Source of the DNA: Candidatus Bathyarchaeota archaeon | Lineage (GTDB): Archaea > Thermoproteota > Bathyarchaeia > Bathyarchaeales > Bathycorpusculaceae | Length of the DNA: 39,241 bases | Direction of reading: 5' to 3' | Assembly (NCBI GenBank): GCA_003589585.1 | Contig: QYYE01000002.1 | Coordinates: forward strand, 1-39,241 | Shown here: piece by piece, positions 1-8,589 of the stretch | Layout of the letters: every line of letters begins with the position of its first letter | Position numbering within the stretch: the first letter of the stretch is position 1 | Position numbers and translations under genes: made by a program | Notes under the pieces: model-generated | Database searches by the model: none | What the model saw: the letters and a program-made list of their open reading frames with translations, nothing else | What the model was told of the DNA's origin: nothing

Positions 1-107
1 AACTGTGCATCTACGGTTTGGATGGGAAGGTTGTGGTTGATGCCTCGCTCTCTGATTTGGAGCGCAGTTGGAAGAGGACCTTGAGCACGGAGGAGCAGCC
101 ACAATGA
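1..107 (+). CDS. purL: Phosphoribosylformylglycinamidine synthase large subunit (PurL), C-terminal end only
   Basis: Partial: the gene begins before the window. Reading from base 3 gives 34 residues ending in a TGA at 105-107. The tail contains LERSWKRTL, which fits the extreme C-terminus of the PurL AIRS_C domain, where a Trp-rich helix ends the protein. The main support is context: the next gene is purQ, and its ATG overlaps this stop as ATGA (104-107), the usual translationally coupled purL-purQ arrangement. PurL carries the ATP-dependent FGAM synthase chemistry of purine biosynthesis step 4 and receives ammonia from PurQ. The fragment is too short for identification on its own. Confidence 0.75.
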   Translation, partial: LCIYGLDGKVVVDASLSDLERSWKRTLSTEEQPQ

Positions 108-922
108 AGCGACAAGACATCAAGGTTTGCGTTATGCGTGTGGGCGGAACTAACTGTGACGCGGAAACAAAGCGTGCTTTCCAAGAGTTAGGCGTTGCCG
201 CTGAAACGTTGCATGTGAACGAGTTGGTTAAGCGCAGAAACCTCTTGGATTTTCAGGTGCTGGTTTTTCCGGGCGGGTTCTCGTTTGGCGATTATGTGCG
301 TTCTGGGGTGATTTTTGCGCGGTCGCTGAGTGTTAAGTTGGGCAGGGAGATTGAGGCGTTTGTGGATGAGGGCAGGCCGATTCTGGGCATTTGCAACGGC
401 TTCCAAATCCTTGTTGAGTACGGTTTGCTTCCAGGCTTTGAAGGCGTCAGCACATATCCCGAAGCCACGCTTACCACTAATGAGCCAGCGGGTTTTAAGT
501 GCCAATGGATTTACCTCAAAGCCGAGAATAAGGGCAAATGCGCCTTCACCACGAAAGTCACACAGGGCAAGGTTCTCAGAATGCCAATTGCGCATGGAGA
601 AGGCAGGTTGCTGTTTCCAATAGAGAAGGAGCAGCAAGCCCTTGAGAAACTTGTTGATAATGACATGTTGGTCTTCCGCTACTGCGACAGGAATGGTGAA
701 GCTGCCGACGGCAAGTACCCCGTTAACCCGAACGGGTCATTTTATGACATTGCTGGCATATGCAACAGGGAAGGCAACATCTTTGGCTTAATGCCGCATC
801 CTGAGCGGGCAATGTACGGGTGGCAGCAACCCGACTGGACACGGCAAACGCAGCTGCAACGGTTCGGCGATGGAAAACTAATCTTTGAAAGCATAATCGA
901 CAAACTAACCAAAAAACGCTGA
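104..922 (+). CDS. purQ: Phosphoribosylformylglycinamidine synthase subunit I (glutaminase), PurQ
   Basis: PurQ hydrolyses glutamine and passes ammonia to PurL for conversion of FGAR to FGAM in purine synthesis. The 272-residue protein is a class I glutamine amidotransferase: the nucleophile sits in GICNGFQ (Cys97) and the His/Glu pair in MPHPERAM (His232, Glu234). The FPGGFSFGDY stretch is typical of PurQ. I start at ATG 104 because a GGAGG lies at 89-93 and the ATG overlaps the purL stop. A TTG at 68 in the same frame would add 12 residues with no ribosome site. Length and motifs are normal, and no frameshift is seen. Confidence 0.97.
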   Translation: MKRQDIKVCVMRVGGTNCDAETKRAFQELGVAAETLHVNELVKRRNLLDFQVLVFPGGFSFGDYVRSGVIFARSLSVKLGREIEAFVDEGRPILGICNGFQILVEYGLLPGFEGVSTYPEATLTTNEPAGFKCQWIYLKAENKGKCAFTTKVTQGKVLRMPIAHGEGRLLFPIEKEQQALEKLVDNDMLVFRYCDRNGEAADGKYPVNPNGSFYDIAGICNREGNIFGLMPHPERAMYGWQQPDWTRQTQLQRFGDGKLIFESIIDKLTKKR

Positions 923-990
923 ACCTTTTTTTCTCTCTTTATGTGGGTGTGGCGATTTTAGAATTTCCACAAGACAGCTGATGGGGGCGG

Positions 991-1200
991 TTGCTTTTTG
1001 GGTCTGCAACGTTTTTTGGCGCCTGTTTCGGTGTGGGAGTTGCTTTTTTCTGCACATGCCCAACATTGCTCTATGTTGAAGCCAACTTCTTGTGCTTGTG
1101 AAGGCATGTATCGACTGCTTTTTTTCTCCACAAGAATCAGAGGATTGCATGAAAGCATTGACAGCACTGAACGGCGAAATACAGGTGGGCACTAGCATGA
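991..1200 (-). repeat. Copy 1 of a ~200-base element shared with 27521-27713
   Basis: Read on the minus strand, this segment aligns with 27521-27713 from CATGCTAGTGCCC at one end to CCAAAAAGCAA at the other. Strings such as CTTGTGGAGAAAAAA, CGATACATG and GGCTTCAACAT are shared. In one frame both copies encode similar peptides (RYM, then FN-E-C-AC-EK, then SHT-T, then KKQ), with no gaps over about 40 codons. Upstream of that, copy 1 has one extra A in the A-run (seven against six) and other indels that break the frame. Both copies also place a small hairpin at the same spot (here CAACAT...ATGTTG). It may be a decaying small Cys protein gene or a structured RNA. Confidence 0.6.
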
Positions 1201-1383
1201 CCCATCAGGAAACCCCAAACCATATCCCACCTCACAAGAAACCTATCAACGAGACAACCGCTGCCTTTAAACAATTTTAGCAATACAAAACCCATAAAAA
1301 AACAGCCATATCCACACACACAACCAAACGCTATTGCTTTGCCACTACCCCCCTCCCCTTATTTAAAGGCACAAAGCCTGGGA

Positions 1384-1547
1384 ACCTACCCCTCTATCGT
1401 TTCTGCAATGAGTTTCTAATAGACGGCAAATATGACCACGCTAACCCTATCCCCTATATAGTTTTAACATAGAACCACTAATAGACGCCCGCCGTAGACC
1501 CTCTATCGGTTTTCTGCATAGGTTGACTATTAGACTGCAAATATGAC
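1384..1547 (+). repeat. Three degenerate ~50-base tandem repeats, related to one at 21264-21319
   Basis: Units at about 1384-1437, 1444-1490 and 1497-1547 share the order CCTCTAT, then GTTTCTGCA or GTTTTCTGCA, then CTAATAGAC or CTATTAGAC. Units one and three end in GCAAATATGAC; the middle unit is the most diverged. A fourth copy lies inverted at 21264-21319 and matches unit one almost exactly over ACCTACCCCTCTAT and GTTTCTGCAA, and again over GAGTTTCTAATA. Unit one has a TCTAT/ATAGA inverted pair. No coding frame is shared. Function unknown; it could be regulatory, an RNA or a small mobile remnant. Confidence 0.6.
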
Positions 1548-1817
1548 AGGGAAAACCGCACCACATAAACCGCTTTCCGTGGGCACCCCTTTGCAATTCC
1601 AGCACTTTTTCCAGTAAATCGGGCTTACATAAACTACCCAGACGAGCAAAGAACACCACCAACAACCCCCAACCAAAAACAATTTCCCATAAAAAAACAG
1701 CTTTTCCAAGCAAACAATCAAACGCAACTCTTTCTCGCGGATTCTAAAATTCTAACAAACCACTTGCTTACTAGAAATACACAAGGGCTTTAAGCACCAA
1801 AACAAAAAGAAAATACC

Positions 1818-2015
1818 ATGACTGCTGCTGGTGAAGTTGCCAAAGGCATACTAATCTTTTGCTGCGGTTACTTCCTGTTAACAGCAATAGTTCAAGCGAT
1901 AAGCGGACAATTAGCCTTAGCCACATTTATGCTGGCTGGATTTTCAATACCCCTAACATATGTTATTTATGGCTACGTTAAAGAAAAAACAAGAAAACTC
2001 AAAACCCAACACTAA
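1818..2015 (+). CDS. Small two-helix membrane protein, hypothetical
   Basis: A 65-residue open frame with two hydrophobic stretches, about residues 9-28 and 33-54, followed by a basic tail (KEKTRKLK). This is the pattern of a small double-spanning membrane protein with a cytoplasmic C-terminus. No Shine-Dalgarno-like sequence precedes the ATG; the leader is A-rich. I do not recognise a family. It stands alone between the repeat region and a leftward zinc-finger-like gene. The hydrophobic pattern makes it likelier than chance to be real, but certainty is limited. Confidence 0.4.
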   Translation: MTAAGEVAKGILIFCCGYFLLTAIVQAISGQLALATFMLAGFSIPLTYVIYGYVKEKTRKLKTQH

Positions 2016-2076
2016 AAAAGGGTGCTCACTCAATTTTTAACCGCTAATTTATTTATTCTAAAAATCACTAGACGGT

Positions 2077-2322
2077 TTAAAAACCGTTTTCTTGGTTTTC
2101 TTTTTCTTCCAAGTATTCTTTTTCGGCCATTTCTAAGCTAACGCAATAACGGTCTGAGCACCCGTAAATTTTTACTTTCTCCATTCTAGCGTTTGTGTCT
2201 CTTCCACCATAGAGGTTCATGGGTTTTGGGTCATACATCCCTTGAGGTTGCCAATCATCTACTTCTCTATCTTCTATTCTTTTTAGTACAACCTTTTTAC
2301 CGCAAACTCTACACTTAACCAT
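2077..2322 (-). CDS. Small zinc-binding-like protein (CxxC ... CxxxxC)
   Basis: An 81-residue protein opening with MVKCRVCGKK, a CxxC knuckle, and carrying a second Cys pair in YGCSDRYC. This suggests one structural zinc site. The C-terminal third is rich in Glu and Lys and probably helical. The family is not recognised. It sits in the accessory stretch beside a broken HhH gene in the same orientation, separated by about 70 bases. The Cys spacing and charged composition favour a real gene, but there is no functional clue. Confidence 0.55.
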   Translation of the reverse strand: MVKCRVCGKKVVLKRIEDREVDDWQPQGMYDPKPMNLYGGRDTNARMEKVKIYGCSDRYCVSLEMAEKEYLEEKENQENGF

Positions 2323-2391
2323 ACTGAAACCTTAGCTACCTATTCTCTACATTGAGGTTTTAAGTTTTTGCATAAGGTTACTAAACAGTTT

Positions 2392-2983
2392 TTAGGTTTT
2401 ATCTCGCTTTTTCTCAAAAATCGCCTTTTCAACCGTTCTTACGTCAAAGCCATATTGATTAGCCATTTTCCTCAATTCTGGTAAAACTTTAACATAATTC
2501 TCAGTTGTCCAGAGATATTCCCTTCTTGATTCTTTACCAGAAAGTTCTCTCCAAACATGCCTATCAAAAACTCCATATTCTTTTGGATTATAGAATGTCA
2601 ATATTACGCTTATAGTACCCGCGCCAATACCATAAAATTTTAGGGCATTAATCCTCTCTGAATCGGTTTCTGCTTGAGTAAAGGCAATGTTTGATTGCTT
2701 TCTTAATTCATTGTCATCGATATTTTCTACATCATTCAACCTGTCGTTTTTCCATGGCAACCCCATAAATTTCCATTCAACAACTCTCCGCAAGTCATCC
2801 TTTGTAACTTGCTTTGTCGTTCGGAACTTTTGCCCTAACTCTTGTTCGGGTTATACCCAATTCTCGTAATAGTCTCCCTGTAATAACTGTTTGAGTATTG
2901 GAGTATTTCTTTTCTGTTCATCCGCTAAGTCGCCAAGACGATAGTCCGTCCTTTTAGCTTTTAGTTTTTGCGCTTACTCCCAT
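2392..2983 (-). pseudogene. Broken helix-hairpin-helix (HhH/HhH-GPD-like) protein gene
   Basis: The intact part (2793 to 2392, TTG start, 133 residues) contains FYGIGAGTISVIL followed by YGVFDRHVWREL. That is a helix-hairpin-helix 'L-x-G-x-G' hairpin with a downstream Asp-Arg helix, as in HhH-GPD-like DNA-binding families. The same frame continues upstream through sensible protein sequence (ELGQKFRTTKQVTKDDL) but is cut by TAA at 2853-2851. Beyond the stop it resumes with GDYYENWV and similar sequence back to about 2960. A possible original ATG at 2983 (MGVSAKTK) lies in another frame. I infer at least one nonsense change and one frameshift. Alternatively, a short protein starts at 2793. It faces away from the broken HEPN-like gene, which begins about 25 bases beyond its putative ATG. 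Confidence 0.55.
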
Positions 2984-3007
2984 ACTGTTGACGGCTAATG
3001 CAAGCTT

Positions 3008-3933
3008 TTGCATGTGATAGAAAAACTAAAGAATACTTGCATTAAATATAGGGTTGATTTAATGAACCAGCCTGAGGATACCACTAAGAGAGACTTCGAT
3101 ATTGGTTGCAGCGAAGAGGATGAGTATCTCTGGGCTTTTAGCTACTTTCAAGCGCAGATTGGAATCATTAAGAAATGCAATGAAGAATTCTCTAAATACC
3201 TAAAAGTTGAAGACAAGCGTTTAGATGACGAATTATGGAAAGACAAAGGAATCGGTTTTAAAAACTGGCTTGAAGATATTAAAGAAATAAATAAAGTCCG
3301 AAGAATTAGCACTTACAAAAACCCTCTTATGCAGGTTAGTATAAAAAACCCTTTTTTTAAAGCCTGAGCGAGAGCATTGATTTGATGCAAAGTCGAGACC
3401 TTGTGAGGTTTATGAGTTTGGTTTTTCTTGTTACGATTTTTGAAGAATTCTTGCAAAAAACTCTGACAATCAGTTTTAGGAAAAGACCTGAAGCCCTAAA
3501 AAGCTGTCAAAAGAACCTAAGCTACGAAGAATTAGTTAAATTCAAAGATATTTCGGAAGTAAGAGAGGGAATAATTGAGAAAGAAAAAGCAATAGTGAAC
3601 GAAGACATTGAAGCTATACGAGAATATGTTCAAAAAAAGTTTGGCTTGGACATATCTATTATGTCCCCTGAAGACGGTAAAAAAATCAACAAGTGGGCTT
3701 TGGCTTTGTTTAATACTGACAAGCCCTTTAGTTGGGTTGATTTTAAAGAGCGTTTTTATAGACGAAATTTGATATTCCATAATTCAGGGATTCCCAATAA
3801 AATTTATCGGCAAAAGACTGGATATCAAGGAAATAATGAAGTATTAAAAGTGTCAAAAGAGTACTTAGATGAGTCCTTAGCCCTTTTTTGGGAGCTTGCC
3901 TTTAACATTGGTTTAGCCTTCGAAGAGAAATGA
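3008..3933 (+). pseudogene. HEPN-like putative RNase/toxin gene split by a frameshift
   Basis: Two open frames, 3008-3367 (119 residues, TTG start) and 3382-3933 (183 residues), join into one protein of about 308 residues if a single A is restored in the AAA after the T-run near 3352-3361. The join then reads NPFFK-SLSESIDLMQ. The second part ends with RRNLIFHNSG, an Arg-x4-His arrangement typical of the HEPN RNase active site, preceded by long charged helices. Many HEPN proteins are toxins or defence nucleases. As written, the frame is broken, so the gene is either dead or mis-assembled. The HEPN call rests on the motif and helical character only. Confidence 0.55.
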
Positions 3934-4213
3934 AAGAACCAAATAAACAGAAGGATTAACATCTTTTTTATCTTGCTAACTTTTATAGGGAAAAAACCAT
4001 CACTCCCTCCTCTTAGCAAGGTTGTAGCCACTAACTGGTTTATTTTATACATCCATCGATGTATGTATGATAATATAGCATCCACTGACAATTGTTGCCT
4101 TAGTTTTGCCAACAGTTTTATCTCTAACAGGTGTCAGTTCATCTTTAACCAGAGATAGAGGCTGCTATTACCATGTTATGTTGGGGCAAAAGAACGCTGC
4201 TTTTAATTAAGAG

Positions 4214-5125
4214 TTAAATTAGCGCCAAGTCTTTCTCGTAGGGTAATCCGTCGCGTGCACCCATCTTCATCGCGCATCTGGAAGCCACAAAATTCCCCAA
4301 CCGACCACATTCTGCTAGGGGTTTTTCGTGGAGTAAGCCGTAGAGGAAGCCTGCGTTGAAGGCGTCGCCTGCGCCTGTTGTGTCTACTGTTTTGACTTTG
4401 TAGGGTGGTATGGTGCGTTTTTCTTTTCCGTTGGTTACGTAGCAGCCTTTGGCTCCGAGTTTGACGGCGACGATTTGGACGCCTTGCTGGATTAGGATGG
4501 CTGCGCCTTTGGGGATTTCCCGCTCGCCAGTTAGCAATTGAAGCTCCATTGCGTTTGGCATCATAACTGTGGAGTTTTGGATTATGGGTTCGATGGCTGA
4601 GAAACCCTTTTGTGCGTAGAGGGAGCCCGGGTCGAAGCTGACCTTGACGCTGTCAGGCAGAAAACTGAGCAGTTTTTTTTGTGTGCGGAACGATTTTTCG
4701 CCAACAAAGGAAGACAAGTGCAGGAACTGGGTTTGGGTAACGTATGCAGGGTTTAGTTCTCGGAATTCGATGGTATCGTTGACGCCTGAGTTAATGTAGA
4801 GTGCACGAGCGCCCTTCTTGTCTACGAATCCGAGGCAGACGCCGCTTTTGCCCTTTGGCGAGTGGATTATGCCGTCGGTGTCTACGCCTTCGGTTCTAAA
4901 GCAGTCGATTTGAAGTTTGCCCTCGTAGTCGTCTGCAACTTTACCGATGAAGCCCACTTTGCAGCCGAGCCTTGCCAACCCCACCACGGTGTTAGCCGCT
5001 GAGCCCCCGCAAGCTTGCGTGTAGTCATGGATGAAGCTTTCCTCTTCAGCCCCCGCTATCCTGTCAACTTTAAGGAGAGTGTCAACGTTTAGAGCGCCAA
5101 AACCTACAACGTCAAAGCGAGTCAT
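4214..5125 (-). CDS. PfkB-family carbohydrate/nucleoside kinase
   Basis: A 303-residue ribokinase-fold kinase that should phosphorylate a sugar or nucleoside with ATP. The N-terminal PfkB signature is visible as [16 protein letters not shown] (about residue 39 on) and the C-terminal one as [14 protein letters not shown], with Asp254 as the expected catalytic base. Substrate cannot be read from the motifs. The ATG at 5125 overlaps the ftr stop (ATGA on the minus strand), so it is translationally coupled as the last gene of the purF-purD-HAD-ftr operon. An ATG 21 bases upstream lies inside ftr and is less likely. The context suggests ribose, nucleoside or pterin-precursor metabolism (inference). 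Confidence 0.9.
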   Translation of the reverse strand: MTRFDVVGFGALNVDTLLKVDRIAGAEEESFIHDYTQACGGSAANTVVGLARLGCKVGFIGKVADDYEGKLQIDCFRTEGVDTDGIIHSPKGKSGVCLGFVDKKGARALYINSGVNDTIEFRELNPAYVTQTQFLHLSSFVGEKSFRTQKKLLSFLPDSVKVSFDPGSLYAQKGFSAIEPIIQNSTVMMPNAMELQLLTGEREIPKGAAILIQQGVQIVAVKLGAKGCYVTNGKEKRTIPPYKVKTVDTTGAGDAFNAGFLYGLLHEKPLAECGRLGNFVASRCAMKMGARDGLPYEKDLALI

Positions 5126-6030
5126 GGAAACAGCTCCCGCAACCATATTTTGTGCTCACCCAGCTTGCCGCCGTAGTTGCCAGCAGAAACCCCCGTGACA
5201 CCGTCAACGTCCAAGATTGCTTGGATTCCCGCTTTCATGGCTTCCCTGACAGAATCCAAAGAGACACCGTTGAGGACTATCTCGGCAATGTACCCGACGC
5301 CTTCAGGAACACGGGATTCCTTGCCTAAGCGTTCCTTAAGCGAGGGGCAGTACAGGTGGTTGGTGGTTGGTCCTATCTTTGGAAAATGCGTTTCGGGCTT
5401 GGAGCCGGCAGAGCAGACGTCAAAGGGCGTAACAACACCATGCACTTCATGGACTGCTGCTAGGGCTTTTTCGCCTGCTTCTTTCATTGCCTCTTTTGAT
5501 GTGCACATTACCCAAAAATTCGCGCCCATAACACCACGGGCAAAACCCAGATAATGCTCGATAACAAAGTCGGGAACCATCAAGGGAACAACTATGACTT
5601 CTCTGCCAAACCGCTCCTCAACCCACTCAAACCCGTCGCCGCAGTGCCCCACCCGCTCCATCATATCCAGTTTGCCCTCAGCGTCTGGCAGGGCATCGAA
5701 GACTGCTGTGAAGGGCTTAACGAGGATATCTTGGCGGATCCTGTAGGAAAGTTCTGTTTCGAATTTTTTTAGGGATTCAGCGAAGGGTTTGTTGGGGTTT
5801 ATTTCAGCCCAAAACTGCAGGATTATGCCTTTGCGTTTGTCAGGAGTTTCCTCTTCGGTGAGGAATTTTTCTATTCCGCCCTCAGTTCTGCCAACCACAA
5901 CCGCTGGCGTCGCGGTGGAGTCCTCTGCAGCCTTACGCAACGTCTCCTCATCGTCGGCAGTCACGATTACTCGACAGTAAATCCCAGAGAAAGCCTCAGC
6001 AAAAGTATCCTCAATTTCCGCCCTGCCCAT
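5122..6030 (-). CDS. ftr: Formylmethanofuran--tetrahydromethanopterin formyltransferase (Ftr)
   Basis: Ftr moves the formyl group between formylmethanofuran and tetrahydromethanopterin, an early step of the archaeal C1 (methyl-branch Wood-Ljungdahl) pathway. The 302-residue protein has the family's N-terminal [10 protein letters not shown], the central [18 protein letters not shown] and the C-terminal [16 protein letters not shown], in the right order and at normal length. The N-terminus is a few residues shorter than typical. It starts one base after the HAD gene ends, and its stop overlaps the start of the PfkB kinase. No other gene of the pathway is adjacent. The unusual point is that it lies downstream of purD and purF. 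Confidence 0.95.
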   Translation of the reverse strand: MGRAEIEDTFAEAFSGIYCRVIVTADDEETLRKAAEDSTATPAVVVGRTEGGIEKFLTEEETPDKRKGIILQFWAEINPNKPFAESLKKFETELSYRIRQDILVKPFTAVFDALPDAEGKLDMMERVGHCGDGFEWVEERFGREVIVVPLMVPDFVIEHYLGFARGVMGANFWVMCTSKEAMKEAGEKALAAVHEVHGVVTPFDVCSAGSKPETHFPKIGPTTNHLYCPSLKERLGKESRVPEGVGYIAEIVLNGVSLDSVREAMKAGIQAILDVDGVTGVSAGNYGGKLGEHKIWLRELFP

Positions 6031-6031
6031 T

Positions 6032-7114
6032 TTAACCGAGTCTCCCGATGGCTACTCCTCGCACCTTTTTCCTAAATTCACTGCTTTCCTTTACCAACGT
6101 TTCCATATTTTGGGGTGTTACTATTTGAACTTTAGGCAACACCTCAGGGTACAACTCAAAAAGCTGCTTTAATAACGACAGGTTCACTCCGTTGTCCTCC
6201 ACGGCTGATTTGCGCCAAAACCAAAGCACTTTTAGCGTCTGCTCCCTGCCCAACCTGCAGAACATGTCAACAATTACAGCCGTCACAAGATTACTCTCCG
6301 ACAGCACGGCAACATCAGCATTCCTCACCGCGTAGCTATTGCCGTTGAAAGAGACAGCTAAACCGCCGCTGGCACGGACAAGCCTGAAGGCTTCCACATC
6401 GGTTATGCTGTCGCCAACATACATCACATCAGCCAACCTTACACCCAAACGTTTCGCAGCGTCACGGATAGCTTCAGCTTTTTGTTCCCCGCCAACCGTC
6501 ACCACCTCACTGAACAGTTTGCCAACGCCCATTTTCGATATTTCGCTCCAGAAAATCTCATCCAACCGCTGCAGCGATGCCTGGTCAATGGGCGAGAAAT
6601 CCGCTGTTGCCTTGGCGTTTTGGGGAATGGTGATTAGCTGAATTTGAGCAATTTCCGCTGCCAGCTCTTTTAGGCGTTTTTGCTCTTGCGCGGTTATGGC
6701 GTAGTTGTCGAGGCGTAGCTTGGTGCAGTAGGTGTTTTCGAAGGGGAAATCGAGGGCTTTGCAGAGGGCTTTGATGTAGTGTTCGTAGCTGGTGCTGACG
6801 ATAAACGCGCTGGTTACGGCTTGAATATGCTGCAAGGTACCTTTGCTATCGGCGATTAAAACGATATTTTGAGCTGAAAACTCATCCATCTGCCTATCAG
6901 ATACATCGTAAGCTTTGAAGAACGGCAAAATCAACTTCAACGTGCTGCCTGCAGAATAACCCGGCTTATGCAGAACATCCGCCAACACGTCATCGTACTT
7001 ACTGATGTTGGCGAAGAACTTGTCGCCGTCTGGGATAAACTGGGATGCTAACTCGTAGGCGTTGTCGTTTTTGGAGATTGGTCCTTCGCAGTCAGAGACG
7101 AAAATGTGCTTCAC
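6032..7114 (-). CDS. HAD-superfamily protein of the EhaR (COG4030-like) type
   Basis: A 360-residue HAD hydrolase. Motif I is near the N-terminus ([14 protein letters not shown], Asp8 as presumed nucleophile) and motif IV is [12 protein letters not shown] in the C-terminal half. The opening stretch with '[18 protein letters not shown]' resembles EhaR, a protein encoded in energy-converting hydrogenase A clusters of methanogens, whose biochemical role is unsettled. The second acidic residue of motif I is Glu (DCE) rather than Asp, so phosphatase activity is uncertain. It starts with GTG overlapping the purD stop (GTGA) and is followed by ftr after one base, so it is tightly coupled. No hydrogenase subunits are in view. 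Confidence 0.8.
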   Translation of the reverse strand: MKHIFVSDCEGPISKNDNAYELASQFIPDGDKFFANISKYDDVLADVLHKPGYSAGSTLKLILPFFKAYDVSDRQMDEFSAQNIVLIADSKGTLQHIQAVTSAFIVSTSYEHYIKALCKALDFPFENTYCTKLRLDNYAITAQEQKRLKELAAEIAQIQLITIPQNAKATADFSPIDQASLQRLDEIFWSEISKMGVGKLFSEVVTVGGEQKAEAIRDAAKRLGVRLADVMYVGDSITDVEAFRLVRASGGLAVSFNGNSYAVRNADVAVLSESNLVTAVIVDMFCRLGREQTLKVLWFWRKSAVEDNGVNLSLLKQLFELYPEVLPKVQIVTPQNMETLVKESSEFRKKVRGVAIGRLG

Positions 7115-8526
7115 GCTTTACGCCTCAACCGCTCCATATGGCTCACGCTTTTGGCGATATGCTGCTTTGAGGCTACATCGGTTCGATTCCACATTGCCCC
7201 GCCAGATATGGCTCTGGCGCCTTCCAAACTGATTTGCCGTGCTTCCTCAATGCTGCCGCCGACACCTAAAATGCCAACGGCTCGGGACTTGAGCGCGAAG
7301 CTTTGTCCATCTCTTACTTCCATTGAGCCAGGGTAAACACGAATTTTGTCTCCGTATTTTTGGGTTAGCTGGTAGGCTTTGGAGAGGTCAACTGGCGTGT
7401 CAACTGCCGATTGGTCCACTTGATTGGGGAAAACCTCTGCGAACCCTCCATAACCTGGCGGTACCTTGTAGGTTAAAACGGTAGCTTGCTTTTCCAACTC
7501 AAGACTGGTCAGGTTGCCCTCAATCATCCTAAAACAAACATCAACAAAATCATCCTTGATGATTGGTAAGATGTTGATTATTTCAGGGTCTCCCGGGCGA
7601 CTGTTATTTTCTAGGACTTTTATGTCGTCTCCCGTGTGCATGAACGCAAGGTACAGGGGCACTCCGCGAAGAGCGGAATCATCGTTTATTTTGGCCTGCC
7701 ACTTCTCAAAAATCTTTTTGCCAAGCGCAAGTTCACGCTCCCGTTCGGCAGCAGTTAAGAAGGGCAAGGCATCGCCAACATCCTTGTATGAGCCCATGCC
7801 ACCTGTGTTTGGACCCTTATCATCATCAAAGGCACGCTTGTAATCCCGCACACCAGGCAACGCAATGAAGTGTTTGCCGTCACAGAAAGCCATGAAGCTG
7901 GTTTCTTCTCCGTCCACCTTCTCCTCAATGATAACTGAGCTGTGCTGGAAGTTTGAGAGAAAATGCTCAAAAAGCTCCTCCCGAGTGGTGAAGTGGTCGC
8001 CCCACACGCCCACGCCTTTTCCTGCCGCGGGCTTATCTGGCTTTACCACAGCTTGGTTATCCAACTCATCCAGCCAGCGGTAAACATCTTTCTTGACCTC
8101 GCTTGTGCCCTTGTAGTCTTGGGGGTTGAAGATTTTGAAGCGCGGGTTAGCTTCAGGCGCTATCTCTTGAAATAGCAGGCGCTGTTGAACCTTGCTCTCT
8201 TCTATGGCGTACTTTTGCTTGGGACAAATCACTGGCAAACCAGTGCGCTTTTCGATGAGATCGCGGATGCCCTCAATTATGGGTTTTTCTGAGCCGACCA
8301 AAATAAAGTCAAGCCGGTCTTTGTTTGCCTCTGCAAAACGGCAAATCCCTTCAATATTAAGGCTTGGAGTGACAACGTGTTTTACAGCCTTTTCGACGTT
8401 GAAGGGGTTTTTTTGTTTGTCAGCTATGTAGAGTTCTACTTGGTAGTTTGGGCTTCTGGAGAGAGCGTCAACCATAGCAACTTCTCTTGAACCATAAGAA
8501 ACGACTAGTACACCTATCTTTTCCAT
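7111..8526 (-). CDS. purD: Phosphoribosylamine--glycine ligase (PurD)
   Basis: PurD joins phosphoribosylamine and glycine with ATP in step 2 of purine synthesis. This 471-residue ATP-grasp enzyme shows the nucleotide-binding KPAAGKGVGVW region, the GPNTGGMGSY motif and NSRPGDPEI, all hallmarks of PurD. It is somewhat longer than the usual 420-430 residues because of an extended N-terminal domain. I start at ATG 8526 (MEKIGVLVVS); another ATG 15 bases upstream is possible. It follows purF on the same strand after a 63-base gap, and its stop overlaps the GTG of the HAD gene. Confidence 0.95.
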   Translation of the reverse strand: MEKIGVLVVSYGSREVAMVDALSRSPNYQVELYIADKQKNPFNVEKAVKHVVTPSLNIEGICRFAEANKDRLDFILVGSEKPIIEGIRDLIEKRTGLPVICPKQKYAIEESKVQQRLLFQEIAPEANPRFKIFNPQDYKGTSEVKKDVYRWLDELDNQAVVKPDKPAAGKGVGVWGDHFTTREELFEHFLSNFQHSSVIIEEKVDGEETSFMAFCDGKHFIALPGVRDYKRAFDDDKGPNTGGMGSYKDVGDALPFLTAAERERELALGKKIFEKWQAKINDDSALRGVPLYLAFMHTGDDIKVLENNSRPGDPEIINILPIIKDDFVDVCFRMIEGNLTSLELEKQATVLTYKVPPGYGGFAEVFPNQVDQSAVDTPVDLSKAYQLTQKYGDKIRVYPGSMEVRDGQSFALKSRAVGILGVGGSIEEARQISLEGARAISGGAMWNRTDVASKQHIAKSVSHMERLRRKA

Positions 8527-8589
8527 CCGAGATACCACCATCTGCTACAGAGTAACAAAGATACGCTTAATTTGCTTTATCACTGCAAC

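Larger units (their letters stand above)
923..1817. other. Long intergenic accessory stretch without a confirmed gene
   Basis: Nearly 900 bases separate purQ from the next plausible gene. It holds one copy of a roughly 200-base element that recurs near 27.6 kb (991-1200) and a set of degenerate repeats (1384-1547). The short open frames here disagree with each other and have no recognisable product. Position 1359-1367 has an ATTTAAAGG string that could be a TATA-like element. Confidence 0.6.

Noticed and set aside
4050-4080. CATCGATG-centred near-palindrome with repeated ATGTATG strings
   Set aside because: Too short and imperfect to call an operator or attachment site, and it does not recur elsewhere in the window.
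7170-7200. GGTTCGATTCC resembling a tRNA T-arm
   Set aside because: It lies inside the purD coding sequence on the opposite strand, with no matching acceptor or anticodon arms nearby.
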